The notes under the pieces are model-generated. The model saw only the letters and a list, made by a program, of their open reading frames with translations. It had not been told where the DNA came from and made no database searches. Positions 63,564 through 64,000 of a stretch of DNA of 64,000 nucleotides are shown here, one piece after another. Source of the DNA: Muricoccus pecuniae (GTDB lineage Bacteria; Pseudomonadota; Alphaproteobacteria; Acetobacterales; Acetobacteraceae); contig NZ_JACIJD010000013.1 in NCBI RefSeq assembly GCF_014199205.1, positions 1-64,000 on the forward strand, in the 5' to 3' direction. The position numbers were made by a program, and so were the translations under genes. Positions within the stretch are counted from its first letter, which is position 1, and each line of letters opens with the position of its first letter.

Positions 63564-64000
63564 ATGAATACCCAGGAAGCCGTGAACCTCTCCCCTCGCG
63601 AGATCGTCTCGGAGCTCGACCGCTACATCGTCGGCCAGCACGACGCGAAGCGCGCGGTGGCGATCGCGCTGCGCAACCGCTGGCGCCGGCAGCAGCTGCC
63701 GGACGGCATGCGCGAGGAGGTGGTGCCCAAGAACATCCTGATGATCGGCCCGACGGGCTGCGGCAAGACCGAGATCGCCCGCCGCCTCGCCCGGCTGGCC
63801 AACGCGCCCTTCCTGAAGGTCGAGGCCACGAAGTTCACCGAGGTCGGCTATGTCGGCCGCGACGTGGAGGGGATCGTGCGTGACCTCGTGGAGGCGAGCA
63901 TCGTGCAGCTTCGCGAGGCCGCCCGCGCCGAGGTGCAGGCCAAGGCCGAGCTGAACGCCGAGGAGCGGCTGATCACCGCCCTCGTCGGCGAGGGCGCGAA
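63564..64000 (+). CDS. hslU: ATP-dependent protease ATPase subunit HslU (partial)
   Basis: The first 145 residues from ATG 63564; the rest runs past the window. It begins '[37 protein letters not shown]', then Walker A '[15 protein letters not shown]' and '[31 protein letters not shown]', and enters the I-domain. HslU unfolds substrates for the HslV peptidase in the cytoplasm. hslV, usually directly upstream, is not here; it may lie downstream or elsewhere. Confidence 0.96.
   Translation, partial: MNTQEAVNLSPREIVSELDRYIVGQHDAKRAVAIALRNRWRRQQLPDGMREEVVPKNILMIGPTGCGKTEIARRLARLANAPFLKVEATKFTEVGYVGRDVEGIVRDLVEASIVQLREAARAEVQAKAELNAEERLITALVGEGA

Overview
The window is about 64 kb of very GC-rich DNA with a consistently G/C-ending codon pattern. 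The gene set is PckA, a ChvI/ChvG two-component pair, many Bug/TctC solute-binding proteins, methylcrotonyl-CoA carboxylase, HslU and an IS630-type end. It fits an alphaproteobacterium, most likely Acetobacteraceae of the Roseomonas type; this is inferred from gene content and composition, not from a marker gene. I see no rRNA, tRNA, CRISPR array or prophage. An IS630-like transposase is cut by the left edge and hslU by the right edge.

Left part (1-12.4 kb): a ModA-like periplasmic binding protein, pckA, an orphan Bug protein, a flavin-oxidase/DUF3237 pair, then chvI and chvG with a small secreted-protein gene between them. A striking nested palindrome cluster follows chvG. Next come a second Bug gene divergent from an Lrp/AsnC regulator, and rpe overlapping a heparinase II/III-like gene.

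Middle-left (12.4-32 kb), catabolism and signalling: a minus-strand run of methylcrotonyl-CoA carboxylase beta and alpha subunits and a fused 5-oxoprolinase/hydantoinase, divergent from a TetR regulator. Then a hybrid histidine kinase, two small genes (one an XRE regulator behind a perfect palindrome), and a 2-hydroxyacid dehydrogenase / amino-acid oxidase / Asp-Glu racemase operon. These are followed by a histidine phosphatase, a dihydropyrimidinase, a metallophosphoesterase overlapping an ABC exporter, and a 41-residue membrane protein gene.

Centre (32.3-49.2 kb), exopolysaccharide locus: an SLBB exporter on the minus strand faces a plus-strand run. That run holds a heparinase-like lyase, a Wzz-like protein, an O-antigen ligase/polymerase and a small initiating sugar transferase. 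After an AT-richer leader come a DegT aminotransferase, a GT4 glycosyltransferase (apparent CTG start), a UDP-GlcNAc 2-epimerase, a GT4 with a long Pro/Ala-rich tail, a FlaA1/WbpM-type dehydratase and a WbpA-type dehydrogenase. Together they could make nucleotide-activated amino-deoxy and uronic acid sugars, assemble and polymerise them, and export the polymer. No flippase (Wzx) or tyrosine autokinase is present.

Right part (49.4-64 kb): a phospholipase D-VTT fusion, an EEP-family phosphodiesterase, and an SDR enzyme whose C-terminus carries a membrane helix and twelve perfect-register 11-residue repeats. Then a TetR/NIPSNAP pair, cyanase, and a pair of secreted proteins (one with two EF-hand loops, one with five tandem Cys-containing repeats). 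A tripartite tricarboxylate transporter follows (TctC, TctB, TctA), interrupted by an opposite-strand RTX gene, then an ArsR-like regulator and hslU. The most unusual items are the hendecad-tailed SDR, the motif-studded glycosyltransferase tail, the calcium-themed secreted proteins, the secreted small protein inside the chvI/chvG pair, and the nested palindromic element after chvG.
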